A DNA stretch of 64,000 nucleotides from Geodermatophilus sp. DSM 45219 (GCF_900104025.1 NZ_FNIQ01000006.1:248001-312000); one strand, 5' to 3'. Shown: positions 7,910-19,000, numbered from the stretch's first letter. Program-made: numbers and translations. Notes: generated by a model from the letters alone, not told the origin.

Positions 7910-9571
7910 TCATCCGTCGCGGCGGAAGCGGCGGCGGAAGGAGTTCTCGTCGCCGCGGCCGCGGGCGAAGGACTCGGCGATCTCCCGCGGCCAGCCGTCG
8001 TCCACCAGCAGCAGCTCCAGCCGCCGGCCGAGCACCTGGTCCACCTCGGCGGCCGGCAGCTCCGAGCCGAACACCACCTCCCGCAGCGCCCAGCCGCGCC
8101 CGGCGCCGGACCCGGCGGCCACCGCAGCGGCCAGCGACTCCACGCCGGCGACGTCCATCCGCAGGGCCGCCCAGCGCAGCACCGGCGGCAGCACCGCCAC
8201 CGGCACCACCTCCTCCAGCCGCCCGAGCCAGCCGGGGTCGGCGACCAGCAGGTGCCCGAGCAGCGCGCCGTGCTCGGCGGTCCAGCCGGGGGCGCGCCGC
8301 CACTGCGCGACCAGGGCCTCCCGGACCACCGGACGGCGGGTGGCCAGCAGCGCGAGCTCCCACGTCTCCCCGGTGAGCCCGAGCAGCGGCAGGTCGACCC
8401 CGCGCTCCAGCGCCTGCTCGACCAGCTGGCCGGTCGCGCGGTCCAGCCGGGCGATGCGGCGGCCGCGGCGCACCTCCTCGCCCAGGGCGGCGCACAGGTC
8501 GCCCTGGCCGATGCCGGCGACCTCGACGGCCAGCTCCGCCGGGCCCTCGGTGCCGTCGAACACCTCGTCCAGCAGCGCGCCCAGCACCCGGCCGCGCACG
8601 TGCTCGGCGACCGCCGGCCACCGGTCGACCGCCGCCCGCAGGGCCGCCTCCACCGTCGGGTTGCCGGCGGCGGCGGCGAGAGCGAGGTCGGCGGTCGTCC
8701 CGCGGGCCAGCCAGCCCGGCGCGGCCGAGGACTCCAGCACGCTGGCCAGCTGGTCGGCCGACAGCCCCGCCGGGTCCTGCTCGGCCCACGCGTCGGCGAA
8801 CAGCCAGGCGTCGAGCCGGCGGACGTCGGCCAGGTCGTCGGGGGCCAGCTCGCCCTTGCTGGCGGCCTCGAGCAGGGTGCGGGCCCGCTCGGTGTCGTGC
8901 GGCCCGGCCGGTGCCGGCGCGGCGCCGGACAGCTCGACCCGGACCGGCGCGGTGTCGCCGTCGTCCTCCCTCGGGCCGGCGGACAGCGAGACCGCGGCGG
9001 TCAGCGCCCGCGGCAGGACGGCGAACACGACCTCGGCCGCCTCCCGCCCCGACGCCGTCCGCAGCGGGAGCGCGCAGCGGCCCGCACCCGCGGCGAGGGT
9101 GGCCAGCAGCCCGGCCAGGGGCGGGGTGAGCGCGTCGACCTCGTCGGGGTTCAGCGCCGGGGCGGCCCGGTCGGCGAAGGCCACCCGCAGCGGCGGCAGC
9201 TCGGCGGTGGGCGCGGAGTCCGCGGGCAGCGCGTCGAGGAACCGCCCGGCCCGCCGCAGCGCCAGCAGCTCGCGCACGCCGAGCCGGCCGCTGTCGTCCC
9301 ACAGCAGGTGCACCAGGTAGTTGCCGGGGCGGCCGAAGCCGTCGGCGCTCGCGGCGACCGCGCGGTGCAGCAGCCGGCCGGTGCCGCGGGAGAGCACGCC
9401 GTAGGCCTCGCCGTCCGAGGGCCGGAAGCCCACCAGCGCGCCCAGCGCCTTACGGGTGCGGCCGACCTCGGCCGGCCAGTCCGGCGAGTGCGCGTAGACC
9501 CCGAAGCCCGGACCCTCCAGCGTCCGGCTGGCGGAGGTGTACAGCGCCTGCGGGCAGGCCCGGCCGCTCAC
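7910..9571 (-). CDS. GTPase-associated protein 1-like (GAP1-N/M/C architecture)
   Basis: A 553-residue protein. GTG at 9571 overlaps the GTPase stop as GTGA, so the two are translationally coupled. The N-terminus (ALYTSASRTLEGPGFGVYAHSP ... GRPGNYLVHLLWDD) resembles the GAP1-N2 module of GTPase-associated proteins, which have a comparable beta-rich start and a GxxGNYxxH motif. The rest is Ala/Leu-rich helical repeat-like sequence. In published comparative genomics, GAP1 proteins accompany TRAFAC-type GTPases in NTP-dependent biological-conflict systems. Enzymatic role is unknown; it may be an adaptor or effector-holding scaffold. Assignment rests on motif resemblance plus the neighbouring GTPase. 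Confidence 0.6.
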   Translation of the reverse strand: MSGRACPQALYTSASRTLEGPGFGVYAHSPDWPAEVGRTRKALGALVGFRPSDGEAYGVLSRGTGRLLHRAVAASADGFGRPGNYLVHLLWDDSGRLGVRELLALRRAGRFLDALPADSAPTAELPPLRVAFADRAAPALNPDEVDALTPPLAGLLATLAAGAGRCALPLRTASGREAAEVVFAVLPRALTAAVSLSAGPREDDGDTAPVRVELSGAAPAPAGPHDTERARTLLEAASKGELAPDDLADVRRLDAWLFADAWAEQDPAGLSADQLASVLESSAAPGWLARGTTADLALAAAAGNPTVEAALRAAVDRWPAVAEHVRGRVLGALLDEVFDGTEGPAELAVEVAGIGQGDLCAALGEEVRRGRRIARLDRATGQLVEQALERGVDLPLLGLTGETWELALLATRRPVVREALVAQWRRAPGWTAEHGALLGHLLVADPGWLGRLEEVVPVAVLPPVLRWAALRMDVAGVESLAAAVAAGSGAGRGWALREVVFGSELPAAEVDQVLGRRLELLLVDDGWPREIAESFARGRGDENSFRRRFRRDG

Positions 9572-10737
9572 CGCGACCACTCGCCGCGCAGCGTCGTGCC
9601 GTACTCCTCCTCGTCGAGCCCCTCCTCGGAGAGGAAGCCGGCGCGGGCCAGCAGCACCAGCAGCGGGTCGAGCACACCGACCGGGGTGATCCGCGGGTAG
9701 CCGCCGTCCCGGGCGTCGGCGCCGGTGGCCGAGACCGCGTGCACGGTCGGCCGCGGCAGCCGGTGCAGCGCCGCGGTCAGCAGGTTGGACCCGCCGCTGA
9801 GCTCCAGGAAGTCGACCAGCCGGGAGCTGGTGGCGCGCACCTCGGAGAACCAGGAGGCCAGCGGCGCGCTGCGCAGGTCGGTGTCGCGCAGGGTGTCGGC
9901 GGGGAACTCCGGCACCGCGCCCAGCTTGTCGGCCTTGCTCAGCACGACGGCGGTCGCGACGTCGTCGACGTGCGCGTCGGGCGGCAGGTTGCGGGCCGCG
10001 CGCAGCACGTTGGCCAGGTTCACCACCATCTGGGTGTGCCGGGCCAGGCCGATCGAGTCCTCGCCCGGGTCGGCCAGGTGCCGCAGCCGGGGGAAGACGC
10101 CGGGGGACAGGACGACCAGCAGCGACGTCGCGGCGAAGAGGAACCGGCCGTACTGGCCCATGTCCTCGCTGCGGTAGAGCTGCTCGCCGGAGGCGTCGAA
10201 GAACACCAGGTTGACCGCGCGCTCGGCGCCGTTCCGGCCGGTGCCGCGCAGCACCAGCATGAACGGCTCGGGGGAGCTGCCCTCGCCGAGCAGGGGAAGG
10301 GTCAGCGGCAGCTGCTGGCGCTGCACCACCAGCCGGTAGCGGTGGTCGTCGAACCGGGCGGCGCTGTCCTCGTCCATCTCCACCGAGATGCCGAGCGGGG
10401 CCAGCGCCCCCTCGTGCAGCAGGTCGATCAGCACCGTGAGGTAGGTGCTCTTCGACGCGCCGGTCAGCCCGACCAGACCCACGACGACCGTCGGCCGGTC
10501 CAGGTACTCCGGCGGCAGCCGGTGCCCGCGCGGGCAGGTCGGCACCACGTTGGCCGCGGCCGCACCCGCGGCGTCCCGCGCCGTCGGCACCGGCAGCGGG
10601 TCGGTGCGCAGCGGGTCGAGCAGCCGCTGCCAGCGGCCGCGGCGTTCCACCGGCGGGCGGGTGGGCGCCCCGGTCGCGTCGCGCCAGACGGGCGCGGTGA
10701 GCGGCTCCAGGCAGCGGGGGCAGACGCGTCGGCGCAT
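9568..10737 (-). CDS. TRAFAC-like GTPase (double-GTPase type) with N-terminal zinc ribbon
   Basis: A 389-residue protein. Cys6/Cys9 (CPRC) and Cys68/His72 (CPRGH) form a split zinc-ribbon-like start. The P-loop is GLTGASKST (Gly90-Ser97, Lys96). The G3 position reads LVFFDASGEQ with Asp181, and LSKAD at 267-270 fits the (N/T/S)KxD base-recognition motif. This is the layout of the DO-GTPase2 family found with GAP1 proteins. It begins 1 nt after the membrane-peptide gene and overlaps the GAP1 gene. Likely a nucleotide switch in a sensing or conflict module; biological trigger unknown. Confidence 0.7.
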   Translation of the reverse strand: MRRRVCPRCLEPLTAPVWRDATGAPTRPPVERRGRWQRLLDPLRTDPLPVPTARDAAGAAAANVVPTCPRGHRLPPEYLDRPTVVVGLVGLTGASKSTYLTVLIDLLHEGALAPLGISVEMDEDSAARFDDHRYRLVVQRQQLPLTLPLLGEGSSPEPFMLVLRGTGRNGAERAVNLVFFDASGEQLYRSEDMGQYGRFLFAATSLLVVLSPGVFPRLRHLADPGEDSIGLARHTQMVVNLANVLRAARNLPPDAHVDDVATAVVLSKADKLGAVPEFPADTLRDTDLRSAPLASWFSEVRATSSRLVDFLELSGGSNLLTAALHRLPRPTVHAVSATGADARDGGYPRITPVGVLDPLLVLLARAGFLSEEGLDEEEYGTTLRGEWSR

Positions 10738-10738
10738 G

Positions 10739-10876
10739 TCAGCGGACGAAGACGGCGAAGAACACGACGGTCGTCACGGCGAGGATCGCCAGCAGCAGGC
10801 GCTGGCGCTCGCGGAACCGCTGGCGGCGCGCGTCGAGCCGCTGCTGGGCCAGCGCGCGCTCGTACATCCCGGACAC
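10739..10876 (-). CDS. 45-aa single-pass membrane peptide
   Basis: GTG at 10876 is favoured over the ATG at 10867 because GAGGAG sits directly upstream. The peptide has a charged, helix-forming N-terminus (MYERALAQQRLDARRQRFRERQR) and a C-terminal membrane segment (LLLAILAVTTVVFFAVFV). It is wedged between the kinase and GTPase genes with almost no spacing, so it is likely a structural partner of that operon, perhaps anchoring the GTPase or kinase. No homologue is recognised. Confidence 0.7.
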   Translation of the reverse strand: MSGMYERALAQQRLDARRQRFRERQRLLLAILAVTTVVFFAVFVR

Positions 10877-10892
10877 GGTGCTCCTCCTCGGG

Positions 10893-11996
10893 TCAGAAGA
10901 CGGCGTGGTAGAGGACGGCGAGCAGCAGCCCGGCGACGATGCCGAGCAGCACCACCACTGCGGCGGCGACCGCGAAGCCGGCCCAGGTGTCGGCGACCGC
11001 GCGCTCCACCCGGGCCAGCTCGAAGCGGGCGGCCTCGGTGACCCCGCCCAGCGACTGCAGGTCGCGCATCGTCGTCCGCGGGTCGGGGATCTGCGAGGTC
11101 TCACCCAGCCAGCGGGTCTCCTGCTCCACCTGGCGGGCCAGGGCCGCGACGGTGGGACGGCGCTCGGGGTTGAACCGCAGCGCCTTCTCCACGCTGTCGA
11201 GCAGGTTGGCCGGCACGCGGGACAGGTCCAGCCGGCCGGCCCGCAGCGCCAGGTAGTAGTCGGAGTCGGGCATCGTGTCGTCGGGGTCGACCGGGTGCAC
11301 CGCGCCCGCGGCGAAGGCGATCACCAGGCCCCAGCTGTAGACGTCGCTGGCCTCGGTGAGCACCGCGCCGGCCAGCTGCTCGGGGCTGGCGAACAGCTTG
11401 GTGCCCAGCGCCGCCATCCCGGTGGTCGCGGTGCCCGACGGCTGCTCGGGCCCGATGTAGCGGCTGATCCCGAAGTCGACCAGCCACACCTCCGCGCCGG
11501 AGATGATGATGTTGCCCGGCTTCACGTCGCGGTGGACGACGCCGGCGCCGTGCACGTCGCGCAGCGCCCGCAGCAGCCCGATGGCGATCCGGCGCAGCTC
11601 CTCGGCGTTGAGCCCGCCGGCGCGGGAGGCCATGAACTCGTCCAGCGGCGTCCCGGAGACGTACTCCTGCACGTAGTAGGGCGCCTCGGCGGTGAGGTCC
11701 TGGTCGACGATGGCGGCCACCCGCGAGCTCTTCACCCGGGCGGCGTTCTCCACCTCGCGGGCCAGCCGCTTGCGGGCCAGCTCCGGCGCGGCCGCGGGCA
11801 GCTGCTTGATGACCACCAGCGCGCCGTCGGGCCCGGCCGAGCCCACGAACACGTCGGCGCCCTGGCCGCCGCGGGGCAGCCGGCACAGCAGGTCGTAGGG
11901 GCCGATGCGGTCGGGGTCGCCGGGCTCGAGCAGGGCGATCTTCCGGGTGCCGGCCAGGTCGGCGACCGCACCGGCGGGGTCGAGCGCCTCGTCCAC
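10893..11996 (-). CDS. Membrane-anchored Ser/Thr protein kinase
   Basis: A 367-residue kinase, first gene of the GAP1/GTPase operon. Gly-rich loop RGGQGADVFVG, catalytic Lys64 (VVIKQL), HRDVKPGN with Asp157, DFG with Asp174, and a C-terminal membrane segment at about 339-361 that ends the protein (no extracellular domain). An Arg/Glu-rich juxtamembrane region (about 305-335) precedes it. In related conflict operons a kinase transmits the signal to the GTPase/effector. The extracellular part is only a few residues, so sensing is probably cytoplasmic or through partners. Confidence 0.9.
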   Translation of the reverse strand: MDEALDPAGAVADLAGTRKIALLEPGDPDRIGPYDLLCRLPRGGQGADVFVGSAGPDGALVVIKQLPAAAPELARKRLAREVENAARVKSSRVAAIVDQDLTAEAPYYVQEYVSGTPLDEFMASRAGGLNAEELRRIAIGLLRALRDVHGAGVVHRDVKPGNIIISGAEVWLVDFGISRYIGPEQPSGTATTGMAALGTKLFASPEQLAGAVLTEASDVYSWGLVIAFAAGAVHPVDPDDTMPDSDYYLALRAGRLDLSRVPANLLDSVEKALRFNPERRPTVAALARQVEQETRWLGETSQIPDPRTTMRDLQSLGGVTEAARFELARVERAVADTWAGFAVAAAVVVLLGIVAGLLLAVLYHAVF

Positions 11997-12151
11997 GGTC
12001 CTCCGGCCCTCTCCTGTCGGCGGCGGCTGGACCCCGACGGTAGAGGACCGGCCTGTGCACCGGCTGTGAGTCGCGCGCCCCTCCGGAACACCGGGCCGGG
12101 GCCCGCGCGTTCGGCGGGGGAGGATCGAGTGGGGCCGGACGGGGAGGTGTC

Positions 12152-13090
12152 ATGGGCGGCGTGCGCACCGGGGTGCGACCCGGGTCCGGTGTGCCCGGGC
12201 GCACCGGGAGGCACCGCCGTCCGCCGCGGCGCCCCGGCCGCTGGGTGCTGCTCGCCGGGGTGGTGGCGCTGCTGGTGGTCGTGGCGGCCGTCGTCGTCCC
12301 CCGGCTGGCCGAGGACCCCGCGGCCGAGCCGCCGGCGTCCGCCCCGGTGGACACCAGCGACCTCACCGACCCGGACAAGCGCGACGTGGCGATGCAGCTG
12401 GTCGCCAGCGCGGAGAACTCCACGCTGGACTGGCGCGCCCAGTACAGCTACGTCGAGTGGGACGTCGAGGGCGTGCCGGCGGAGAACCGCGGCTACACCG
12501 CCGGCCTGGTCGGCTTCTGCAGCGGCTGCGGCGACATGACCCGCGTCGTCGAGCGCTACGCCGCCCTGGCGCCCGGCAACGAGCTGGCGCAGTACCTGCC
12601 CGCGATCCGGCGGCAGGCCGAGCTCGGCATGGGGAGCGTGACCCAGGAGGGCCTGGGCGCGCCCTTCGTCGAGGACTGGCGCGCCGCCGCCGAGGACCCG
12701 CTGTTCCGCCAGGCGCAGGACGACGTCCTGTCCGCGGAGTACTTCGACCCGGCCGTGGCGCAGGGCATCGCGGACGGCGTGCACGCGCTCGGCCAGTTCG
12801 TCTACTACGACGCCCTGGTTATGCACGGCCCCGGGGAGCAGGCCGGCGCGTTCGGCGGCATCCGGGCCGACGCGCTCGAGGAGGCCACCCCGCCGTCCCG
12901 GGGCGGGGACGAGACCGCGTGGCTGCACGCGTTCCTCGACGCCCGGGTGGCGGCCATGCGCACCGAGCGGGCGCACCTGGACACCACCCGGGTCGACACC
13001 GCGCAGCGGGTGTTCCTCGAGGAGGGCAACCTGCACCTGAACCCGCCGCTGTCCTGGTCGGTCTACGGCGACGACTACGAGATCGGCTGA
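12152..13090 (+). CDS. csn: GH46 chitosanase, membrane-anchored or secreted
   Basis: A 312-residue protein with a basic N-terminus, a membrane segment at about 31-50, and a GH46 catalytic domain. Recognisable family blocks are DPDKRDVAMQLVASAENSTLDW with the likely general acid Glu88, and ENRGYTAGLVGFCSGCGDM. In well-studied chitosanases the base is an Asp just before GRGYT; here the aligned residue is Glu111. It cleaves beta-1,4-glucosamine polymers. It is divergent from the kinase operon and its stop overlaps the helicase gene's end by 16 bp in convergent orientation. The lack of a clean signal-peptidase site leaves export versus anchoring open. Confidence 0.88.
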   Translation: MGGVRTGVRPGSGVPGRTGRHRRPPRRPGRWVLLAGVVALLVVVAAVVVPRLAEDPAAEPPASAPVDTSDLTDPDKRDVAMQLVASAENSTLDWRAQYSYVEWDVEGVPAENRGYTAGLVGFCSGCGDMTRVVERYAALAPGNELAQYLPAIRRQAELGMGSVTQEGLGAPFVEDWRAAAEDPLFRQAQDDVLSAEYFDPAVAQGIADGVHALGQFVYYDALVMHGPGEQAGAFGGIRADALEEATPPSRGGDETAWLHAFLDARVAAMRTERAHLDTTRVDTAQRVFLEEGNLHLNPPLSWSVYGDDYEIG

Positions 13091-16000
13091 CCGCCTGCGG
13101 TCAGCACCCCGGACTCCTGCCGGACCAGCCGGCCGCCGTCCAGCGCCCGGGTGAGCGCGGCCTGCAGCAGCGGAGCCAGCGACGGCGTCCGGCGGCGGTA
13201 GCCGAACACCTCGGCGGTGCGCGTGGCCAGCTCGTCCTCGGCCAGCCCGTCGGCGGCCCGGCACAGGGCCACCATCGCGTTGCCGACCTCCTCGGGCGCG
13301 ACGTGCTCCAGCGGCCGGTCGGCGCTCGCGGCCTGGCGGCGGAACCCGGTCCACGCGGTCCGGTCCAGCGCCTCGGGCCAGGCGAACTCGCCGTCGACGG
13401 CGCCCTCGGGCAGCAACCGCAGCAGCGCGTCGCGGCGGGCCTCGCTCACCCGGGACAGCCCGAAGGCGCCCGCGGCGATGCGCACCAGCCGGTCGCGGTG
13501 CACCGGCCCCTCGGCCCGCAGGCCGGCGACCAGCACCCGCCGGACGGTGCGCGCGGCACGCGGGTCGTCGAGGGAGTCCAGCGCCTTGCGCTCCAGGCCG
13601 CCCTTCGGCGTCCACGGCACGAACGGCGCCTCGCCGTCCGGGGAGGGGACGGCGGTGGCCCGGCGCGGGGTCCGGCGGGCGGGCCGGGCGGGCGGCTCCC
13701 CGTCGACGGCCGGCGCCTGCTCGGCGACCGGGGCGTCCGCGACGGCGGGCTCGGGCCGGACGACCGGCTGGGGCTCGACCGGCACGGCTTCGACGACCGC
13801 CGACGGCGCCGCGCGCAGCGCGACCACGGCCCGCTGCTCCGGGGCCGGCGGGCCGGCCGGCTCCGGGACGGCGGGCGTCTCCGGCTCCCCGGCCACCGGC
13901 GCCTCGGCAACCGGGTCCCCGGTCACCGTCTCCTCGGCCACCGGCACCATCGGCGCCTCCCCGGCCACCGGCGCGGGCTCGCGGACCGGCACCGCCGCCA
14001 CCGTCGCCGCCAGCCGGTCCAGCACCGCCTCGCGGTCGCGCAGCCAGGTCGGCAGCCAGACCCGCTCGACGGCGGGCCAGCCGAGGATCCCGGAGAGCAC
14101 CTCGACCGGGAGCCCGTCGCGGTCGCCGACGGTGCGCCGCCGCGCCCACGACGGGCCGTCGAGCAGCACGGCCAGCACCGGCTCGTCCGGCGTCCCGGCC
14201 CGGGCCACCGACAGGTCGACGCGGAAGTCCGACAGCCCGACGTCGGTGCGCACGCTCAGGCCCCGGTCGCGCAGCGCCGCCGCGATCTCCTCGCGGTGCC
14301 GGTCGGCCACGGCGACCGGCCGGGCGTCCCGCGGCAGCGCGTCGGTGCCCAGTGCCGCCAGGTCGAGGTAGGCGCGCAGGTGCTTCACGCCGACCGACGA
14401 GGTCTGCTCGGCACGCAGCTGCGAGGGGTCGAAGGAGGAGACGACGACGACCTGCCGCCGGGCCCGGGTGACCGCGACGTTGAGCCGCCGCTCGCCGCCG
14501 ACCCGGTTGAGCGGGCCGAAGTTCAGCGGCAGGAGGCCGCGGTCGTCGACGCTGAAGCCGGTGGAGAACAGCACGACGTCGCGCTCGTCGCCCTGCACGT
14601 TCTCCAGGTTCTTGACGAACAGCCCCTCGCCGTCGGTGCGGTCCAGCGCCTCGGCCAGCCGCTCGTCGCCGGCGTCGCGCAGCAGGCCCTCGATGTAGGC
14701 GCGCTGCTGGGCGTTGAAGGTGACCACGCCGATCGACGGGAGCGTGTCCGGGGAGGCGTCGAAGCGGCGGCGCACCTCCGCGACGACCGCCTTGGCCTCC
14801 ATCGGGTTGGTGCGCAGCAGCCGCCCGGCGCCGGTGCGGTGGAAGGTGCCGTTGACGCGGACGAGCGAGATGCCGCGGCCGTCGACGTCGGAGGAGGGCC
14901 GGCCGTGGGTCGGCGCGGGGAACGACGAGAGCCGGTTGCCGTAGTAGTTGGCGTTGCTGAAGGCGATGAGCGACTCGTCCCGGCTGCGGTAGTGCCAGGA
15001 CAGCCACTGCCGCGGCACCCGGGCCTGCACGCACTCCGAGAGGATCGACTCCTCGTCCTCCACCGAGGTGCCCAGCAGCTCGACCGCGTCGTCCTCGCCG
15101 ACCCCGTAGGTGGGCTCGGCGAAGGACGTCGGCGGCATCTGCCGGCTGTCCCCGACGACGACCGCGGCCCGCGCCCGGCCGAGCGCGCCGACCGCGTCGG
15201 CCACCCGGATCTGCGAGGCCTCGTCGAAGACGACCAGGTCGAACAGGCCCGCCTCGGCGGGGAAGAAGCGCGCCACCGAGTCCGGGCTGACCAGCACGCA
15301 CGGCATGACGGTGGTGACCAGCCGGCCGTAGCGGGCCAGCAGCGCGCGCACGCCCAGCCCGCGGCGGGCCTTGGCCAGCTCCCGCCGCAGCGCGCCGACC
15401 TCGCCGTCGGCCGCGACGGGCGGCCGCGCGGCGAGCACGGAGGCCGGCAGCGCGGTGCGCAGGTGCTCCCGGACCGCGCGGGAGGCGGCGGTGAAGCGGG
15501 TGATCGCCCGCTCGTGCACCTCGGCGTCGAAGTCGTCGAGCCCGGAGGCGTCGCGGCGCTCGACCACCGAGGCGCGCGCCAGGCCCTGCTCGAAGGCGCG
15601 GACGGCGTCCTCGGCGGGCAGCTCGCCGGTGACCAGCAGCGCCCGCGCCTCGTGCAGGCCTGCGGCGCGCAGCGGCTCGAGGGTGTCGACGAGGTCGGCC
15701 CAGCGGCGCAGCGACATCAGCCCGGTGTGCTCGACGCCGCGCTCCGGGCGGGTCATCTGCCAGCGCAGCACCAGGCCGTCGTCCCCGGCCCACTCGGCCA
15801 GCCGCCGCTGGCTGCTGCGGACCACCCGCAGCAGCACGGTGAGCGTGTCGCGCAGCCGGGCGACCGCCGCACCGGCGGCGGGGTCGGGGCCCTCGCCCTG
15901 CACGACCCATCGGCGCAGCGCGACGGCGAACTCGCTGGCGCTGTCGGTGGCCGCGCCGGCCCGCTCCAGCCACTCGACCTGGCCGACCAGCAGCTCGGGC

Positions 16001-19000
16001 TCGGCCAGCGGGTTCCAGGTGGGCGGCACGGACAGGCCGGGGATGACCGAGGCGCGGGCGACGATGCCGGAGGCGGCGGTCTGCAGCCGCCACAGCTGCT
16101 CGGTGAGCGCCGGGACGTCTCCCAGCGGGACCTTCACCCCGGGGCGCAGCACCGGCGCCAGCTGGTCGCGGACGGCGCGCAGCCCCGCGCGGCGGGCCAT
16201 GAACCGGCCGGCCTGCGCGGTCTGCGCGGCGACGTACAGCTCGCCCAGCGGCAGCGCGAGCGCCGCCGGGGTGGTCCGCTCCAGGCCCGGGTGGACGGCG
16301 CTGCTGAACGCGGCGACCTCGCCGAGCACGGTCGTCGTCGCGACGTTCCAGCGCTCGGTGGGCACCTCGTCGAGCACGGCGAGCGACGTGACCGGGCCGC
16401 TGAGCAGGTGGGCCAGCGCGTCGAGGTCCGCGGGCGTGCGGACCTCGCGCAGCACCCGGGCCAGGTGCGGCTCGGCCGGCAGGTCGCGGACCGCCTGGTC
16501 GACCGCGGCCGCGGTCTGCTGCGCGGCGAGCAGGTCGACGTGCGCGGTGTCGACGAAGGCCCAGGCGTGTCGCGGCGAGGGGCGCACCAGGTCTGCGATG
16601 TCGGGCAGCAGCGCCAGCGCGCGGCGCACCTCGGTGAGGGTCTCCCGCGACGCGGCGGCCACGAAGGCGGGGGAGACCGGCAGCGTCGGGACGCCGTCGC
16701 GCCGGGTCAGCGTCGCGGTCCGCGCGGTGTAGTACGACAGCCCGGCGGCGTTCTCCGCCTGCAGCCGGTCGGCGTAGCGGGCCAGGGTGCGGCGGGCCGC
16801 GCGCAGGTCGTCGCCGTCGGCGGTCAGCGCCTCGTCGTCCACGGCGACCGCGTGCTCCAGCGCGGCGGCGACCTCGGCGCGCACGACGGAGGCCTTGGCG
16901 CCCTTGTCGTGCAGGTCCAGGGCGAACGGGCCCATGCCGACGGCCTCGAGCCGCCGCGCGACGACGTCCAGGGCCGCCCGCTTCTCGGCGACGAACAGCA
17001 CCCGCTTGCCGTCGGCGACCGCGCGGGTCAGCAGGTTGGTGATCGTCTGGGACTTGCCGGTGCCGGGCGGGCCCTCGAGCACGAAGGTGCGCCCGGCCGC
17101 GGCCTCGGCGACCGCGCGCAGCTGCGAGGCGTCGGCGGGCACCGGGCAGGCCGCCGCCAGCTCGTCGAGGTCGGTCGCGGCGGCGGTGTCGGGCGCGGGG
17201 TCGACGAATGCCTCGGTCGGCCGGTGCACGAGGTGGCGCACCAGCGGGTTGGCGGTGAGGTCGGCCCAGTGCTCGTCGAGGTCCTTCCACAGCCGGTACT
17301 TGGCGAACTGCAGGACGGCGAGGTCGGCGGTCGGCTCGACGCGGTGCGGGAGGCCGGCGTCGGCCAGGGCCTGGCGCATGGCCTGCAGCGAGCGGTCCAG
17401 GTCGATGCCGGCGCCGTCCTCGCCGGGCTCGATCAGCCCGGGGACGGCCAGGCCGTGCACCTGCCGCAGCTTCTCCAGCAGGCAGTAGTTCGGTGTGCTG
17501 GACCCGGTGTCGTCCAGCGTCATCCGATAGACGCCGTGCCGGCTGGTCGGGCTCAGCGCGACCGGGACCAGCACCAGCGGGGAGCGCAGCGGGCGGCCGT
17601 CGAGCTCCCACACCAGGCTGCCGAGCGCCAGGTAGAGGTTGTTGGCGCCGGTCTCCTCGCGCACCGTCTTGGCCTTGTAGGCGAGGTTGCGCAGCCGCGG
17701 CAGGTAGCCGCCCTCGCTCACCCCGGCGTGCACCGCGCGCCGCTCGACGAGGGTCTCGGCGAGCAGGTCGGTCGGCAGGTCGCGCGCCGAGGCCAGGCCG
17801 CGCTCGCGGTGGACGGCGGCGATCCGGTCGTCGGGCAGCAGCTGGACCGCGGTGCCGGTGTGCAGCAGGTCCTCGAGGACGGCCAGGTGCGTCGCGGGCA
17901 CGGTCAGCGGCAGGCCGGCGCGCTCGGTGTAGTTGATCAGCCGGTTGCGCAGCGAGAGGTCCAGCAGGCTGTTCTTCCACTGCTGCACGCGGGCGGGGAC
18001 CTCCGGGCCGTGCTGGCTCCCCGGCCCACCCGGCGGGGCCGGCGTCCGCTCGACCGGCCGGGCCGCGACGCTGTGCACCGCCGGCCGGTACTCGACGACC
18101 TGCACCGCCCCGTCCCGGCCGCGGGTGCGCGCCGGCAGCGGCACGATGCCGTCGCGGCGGGCCCGGTGGACGTCGGTGACACCGAGGACCCGGTCCAGGT
18201 CGCCGGTCAGCCAGGCGTCGTAGGCCGCGCGGTGCAGGTCGGCACCGGCCGCGCCGCGGCTGGTGAGCAGCGTGGTCTCGACCAGCCGGACCAGACCCAG
18301 GTCGACCAGGTTGACCAGCGGGGCGACGTCGGTGGTGGCGACGCTCTCCGCGCTGCGCTCCTCGCGCCAGTAGCCGAGGAACGCGTGCCCCTCGGCGACC
18401 CACAGCAGCGGCCGGATGCCGGCCTGCTCCAGGGCCGCGGCGAGGGTGACGACGGTGTCCAGGCAGGTGCCGACCCGCCCGTCGAGGACGTCGCCGGGGG
18501 TGCGCACCTTCTGGCCGACGTCGGCCCAGCTGGCCGGGGGCTCGGTGTAGCGGACGTGCCGGCGGTGCACGGCCTCGGTCAGCGCGGCGACGATCTCGTC
18601 GACCCGCTCCGGGCCGGACTGGTAGCCCTGCACCGACCCGCTGCCGGTCGTCTGCTCGAGCAGGTCGGCGGCCTCGGCGATGAGCGCGGTGACCGCCGGG
18701 TGGTTGGGCAGCACGTGCGCGGCGAGCATCTCCAGCGCCAGCGGCAGGGGAGCGGCCAGCCACTGGCTGGCGGCCAGCACCTGCACCGGGACGGCGGTGC
18801 CGCCGACGTCCTCGCCGTCCACCAGCAGGTCGATCTCGATCGAGCCGGGCCGCTGCTCCTCGATCTGCAGCATCGCGGCGGGGTCCATGACCAGGTCGAC
18901 GTCGCTGAGCACGGTGGTCTGGCCGGCGTCGAGGTCCACGAGGAGCTCGACCGGGGTGCCGATCGGTCCCTCGGCGTCGCGCACCCCGACCCGGACGGTC

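Noticed and set aside
11732..18763. A 2,343-codon minus-strand frame across the chitosanase and helicase
   Set aside because: It is Arg/Gly/Pro/Ala-rich throughout with no motif. The overlapping frame 13075-19161 holds all the helicase motifs.
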